From Acidimicrobiia bacterium (GTDB lineage: Bacteria > Actinomycetota > Acidimicrobiia > Acidimicrobiales > Acidimicrobilacustridaceae), in NCBI GenBank assembly GCA_016462055.1, contig JAEMTX010000080.1, forward strand, positions 1-8,235: a DNA stretch of 8,235 bases, given 5' to 3'. Below, one piece after another: positions 6,745 to 8,235 of the stretch (position 1 is the stretch's first letter; the number at the start of each line of letters is the position of its first letter). A program made the translations under genes and the position numbers. Under the pieces are notes generated by a model. That model was not told the origin of the DNA, made no database searches, and was given only the letters and a program-made list of their open reading frames with translations.

Positions 6745-7352
6745 AGTGCGTCCAGTTCCGTTATGTCGTCACTTGATACGTCGGGAGTTGTGGAGTCTTC
6801 AAGCACAAGTGGTGTTGGCAGTTGCGACTCGATCACTGACAGCCGATCGGCGTAGGCGGGAGTGTCAACATCGTGGGCCCACAGCACCAGAGCGTCTTCG
6901 GTGGGGTCTTTGTAATAGTCCTTGCGCACCCCCGATGGGGCGAATCCGAATCGTCGATAGAGCGCGAGGGCCCGCGCGTTCGATGCCCGCACTTCGAGCG
7001 TGACCGAATCGGCGCCGTGGACAATGGCTCGACGAGCGAGAACCAACATGAGTCGCGTGCCAATGCGGCCGCCTTGCTTGTCGGGATCCACCGCAACAGT
7101 CGTGATGTGACCTTCACCGACCACGTAGAGAAGCCCAGCGAAACCAACAACCCGAGAACCAGAAAGGGCAACGAGGTACTCGCGCTCTTCACGGCGAACC
7201 TCAGCGAGAAACAAACCGAGCGACCACGGAGTCGTACTCGTCTTTTCCTCGATACGAAGAACATTGCGCAGATGACGACGACGCATCGTCATGATGATGA
7301 CAGGTTCAAGCTGCGCGTCGTCGAGTTTTCGATCAGATGCAACGGTGGCCAT
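6741..7352 (-). CDS. rimI: GNAT N-acetyltransferase, RimI family (ribosomal protein S18 alanine N-acetyltransferase)
   Basis: RimI acetylates the N-terminus of ribosomal protein S18, and in actinobacteria probably other proteins, using acetyl-CoA. The GNAT core runs from about residue 18 to 160: TTPWSLGLFLAEV (RimI-type PWS..F), HITTVAVDP with the acetyl-CoA loop QGGRIGTRLM, LEVRASNARALALYRRFGF with E120 and Y132 at the RimI catalytic positions, then SGVRKDYY. The loop has Arg where the Q/R-x-x-G-x-G/A pattern usually has its first Gly. Length is 203 against about 150 in E. coli. The excess is a roughly 17-residue N-terminal lead and a roughly 43-residue acidic, Ser/Thr/Asp-rich C-terminal tail of low complexity. 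ATG 7352 follows the tsaB stop by two bases and has a weak ribosome site. Position between tsaB and tsaD is the classic arrangement. Confidence 0.93.
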   Translation of the reverse strand: MATVASDRKLDDAQLEPVIIMTMRRRHLRNVLRIEEKTSTTPWSLGLFLAEVRREEREYLVALSGSRVVGFAGLLYVVGEGHITTVAVDPDKQGGRIGTRLMLVLARRAIVHGADSVTLEVRASNARALALYRRFGFAPSGVRKDYYKDPTEDALVLWAHDVDTPAYADRLSVIESQLPTPLVLEDSTTPDVSSDDITELDAL

Positions 7353-7354
7353 GA

Positions 7355-8053
7355 TCAGACACCCGGCCGCGTGGCCCAGTTGATTTCGGCATCAGGCTTG
7401 CGAAGATAAAGCGGCTGCAGATCCCACGGCTTCACCCATTGCTCTCGAAGCGCCTGGGCGTGGGCCAACATCACCAGCGACGTCGCGTTTGGATAAGCAA
7501 AGCCTTCCTCGGCGATTTCACACTTCTTCAGACCTTCGAACACTTCGCTGTAACGAATGGCGCCATCGCCGACGAGAAGGCATTCCTCGCCCGAGGCCAT
7601 AAGTTCCGACGCCAAGTCATCGGGAGACCCAACCTGGTGATCGGAGATCCGTTGAATGCCACCGGGCACCTGGCGATAAAAGGCGTAGAACAACTCACTG
7701 CGCCGTGCATCGATCGTCGCAACGATGAGTCGCGGAGTAAACCGAACGGGGAAGGCCAGCAGGTCGAGGCTCGGCACACCGATCATTGGCACATCAAGCG
7801 CATACGCCATGGCCTTGGCCGCGGCAACACCGACGCGCAGCCCAGTGAAAAGTCCGGGGCCGAGATCAACGGCAACAACACTGATTTCTGAAAGTTCAAT
7901 ACGCGCCTGTTTGCACGCGAACTCGATCGACGGCGTAAGAACTTCCGCATGCTGCCGACCACGACTCGATTGTGTTGAGGCGAGAACACCTTCGTGACCA
8001 CCAACAGCAACGCTCACCTGCATTGTTGCCGTATCGATTCCGATGATCAGCAT
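7355..8053 (-). CDS. tsaB: t6A biosynthesis protein TsaB
   Basis: A non-catalytic ASKHA-fold partner that dimerises with TsaD and recruits TsaE for t6A synthesis. 232 residues, usual for the family. Motifs: MLIIGIDTATMQVSVAV at the N-terminus, RGRQHAEVLTPSIE (31-44), and the signature DLGPGLFTGLRVGVAAAKA (63-81). It lacks the TsaD metal histidines, as expected for TsaB. ATG 8053 overlaps the tsaE stop by one base (TGATG) and has GGAG seven bases upstream. The C-terminal WDLQPLYLRKPDAE segment resembles the usual TsaB ending (P-x-YLR). Confidence 0.96.
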   Translation of the reverse strand: MLIIGIDTATMQVSVAVGGHEGVLASTQSSRGRQHAEVLTPSIEFACKQARIELSEISVVAVDLGPGLFTGLRVGVAAAKAMAYALDVPMIGVPSLDLLAFPVRFTPRLIVATIDARRSELFYAFYRQVPGGIQRISDHQVGSPDDLASELMASGEECLLVGDGAIRYSEVFEGLKKCEIAEEGFAYPNATSLVMLAHAQALREQWVKPWDLQPLYLRKPDAEINWATRPGV

Positions 8054-8235
8054 CAGTCGTCTCCATCGGGTTCATGAATCCACGGTGAAACCGCAGTGGC
8101 GACTGCTCGAATACGCGCGCTCCAGCGCGCTCCTACGGGAATGAGTTCAAGGACACGCACATCATCGGCTGCACCGCTTTGATCAAGCGAGATTGCTACC
8201 TCATCAAATGAAAATCGGATTTCGAGATAATCGGC
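8053..8235 (-). CDS. tsaE: TsaE, t6A biosynthesis ATPase, C-terminal fragment
   Basis: Only the last 60 residues are inside the window; the Walker A region lies beyond the right edge. The visible part includes ADYLEIRFSFDEVAIS, then VRVLELIPVGARWSARI and an acidic end EPDGDD. This resembles the C-terminal beta-strand region of actinobacterial TsaE, which is variable. The assignment rests mainly on position directly before tsaB with a one-base TGATG overlap. TsaE hydrolyses ATP to drive turnover of the TsaB-TsaD complex. Confidence 0.8.
   Translation of the reverse strand, partial: ADYLEIRFSFDEVAISLDQSGAADDVRVLELIPVGARWSARIRAVATAVSPWIHEPDGDD

Noticed and set aside
8115..8133. Near-tandem GCGCGCTCC repeat
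   Set aside because: It lies within the tsaE coding frame (GARWSAR), is only two short copies, and is explained by codon use.
1..8235. Search for a novel mobile, defence or toxin-antitoxin system
   Set aside because: All substantial reading frames belong to housekeeping families in conserved order. No direct-repeat arrays, transposase, integrase, tRNA or att-like site was seen.

Overview
The window reads as an ordinary, densely packed chromosomal segment of an actinobacterium. Every gene lies on the minus strand, so transcription runs from high to low coordinates. GC content is fairly high. The neighbourhood (t6A/rimI operon, groES-groEL, a CoA-pyrophosphatase-type Nudix gene, guaB3, guaA) and the GuaB3-type paralogue point to Actinobacteria. 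An Acidimicrobiia-like lineage is my best guess from the gene order, but this is inference; no 16S or marker search was possible.

In transcription order the window holds three blocks. (1) 8235-5704 is the t6A tRNA-modification operon: tsaE (C-terminal part only), tsaB, rimI, tsaD. Its junctions are 1-nt and 4-nt overlaps or a 2-nt gap, so translation is probably coupled. (2) 5703-3582 is the heat-shock chaperonin unit. It has a sigma70-like promoter, a CIRCE operator with one mismatch at the expected transcription start, a strong GGAGG site, groES, groEL, and a strong intrinsic terminator with a C(UUCG)G tetraloop. (3) 3513-1 starts with an unannotated 57-residue protein, followed by a Nudix hydrolase, guaB3 and guaA (truncated by the window edge). 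This block joins CoA/nucleotide clean-up to the last steps of GMP synthesis.

No new mobile element, CRISPR array, phage, toxin-antitoxin module or defence system is visible. No gene-free stretch exceeds about 130 bases. The points that add something beyond routine annotation are: the 57-aa conserved-looking small ORF; evidence that the Nudix gene starts at a CTG overlapping that ORF's stop (CTGA), about 41 codons upstream of the first ATG; a TTG start forced on guaA by its reading frame; the CIRCE operator and UUCG terminator framing groESL; and a canonical GGM-tailed GroEL sitting beside groES, unlike the His-tailed GroEL1 at that place in mycobacteria.
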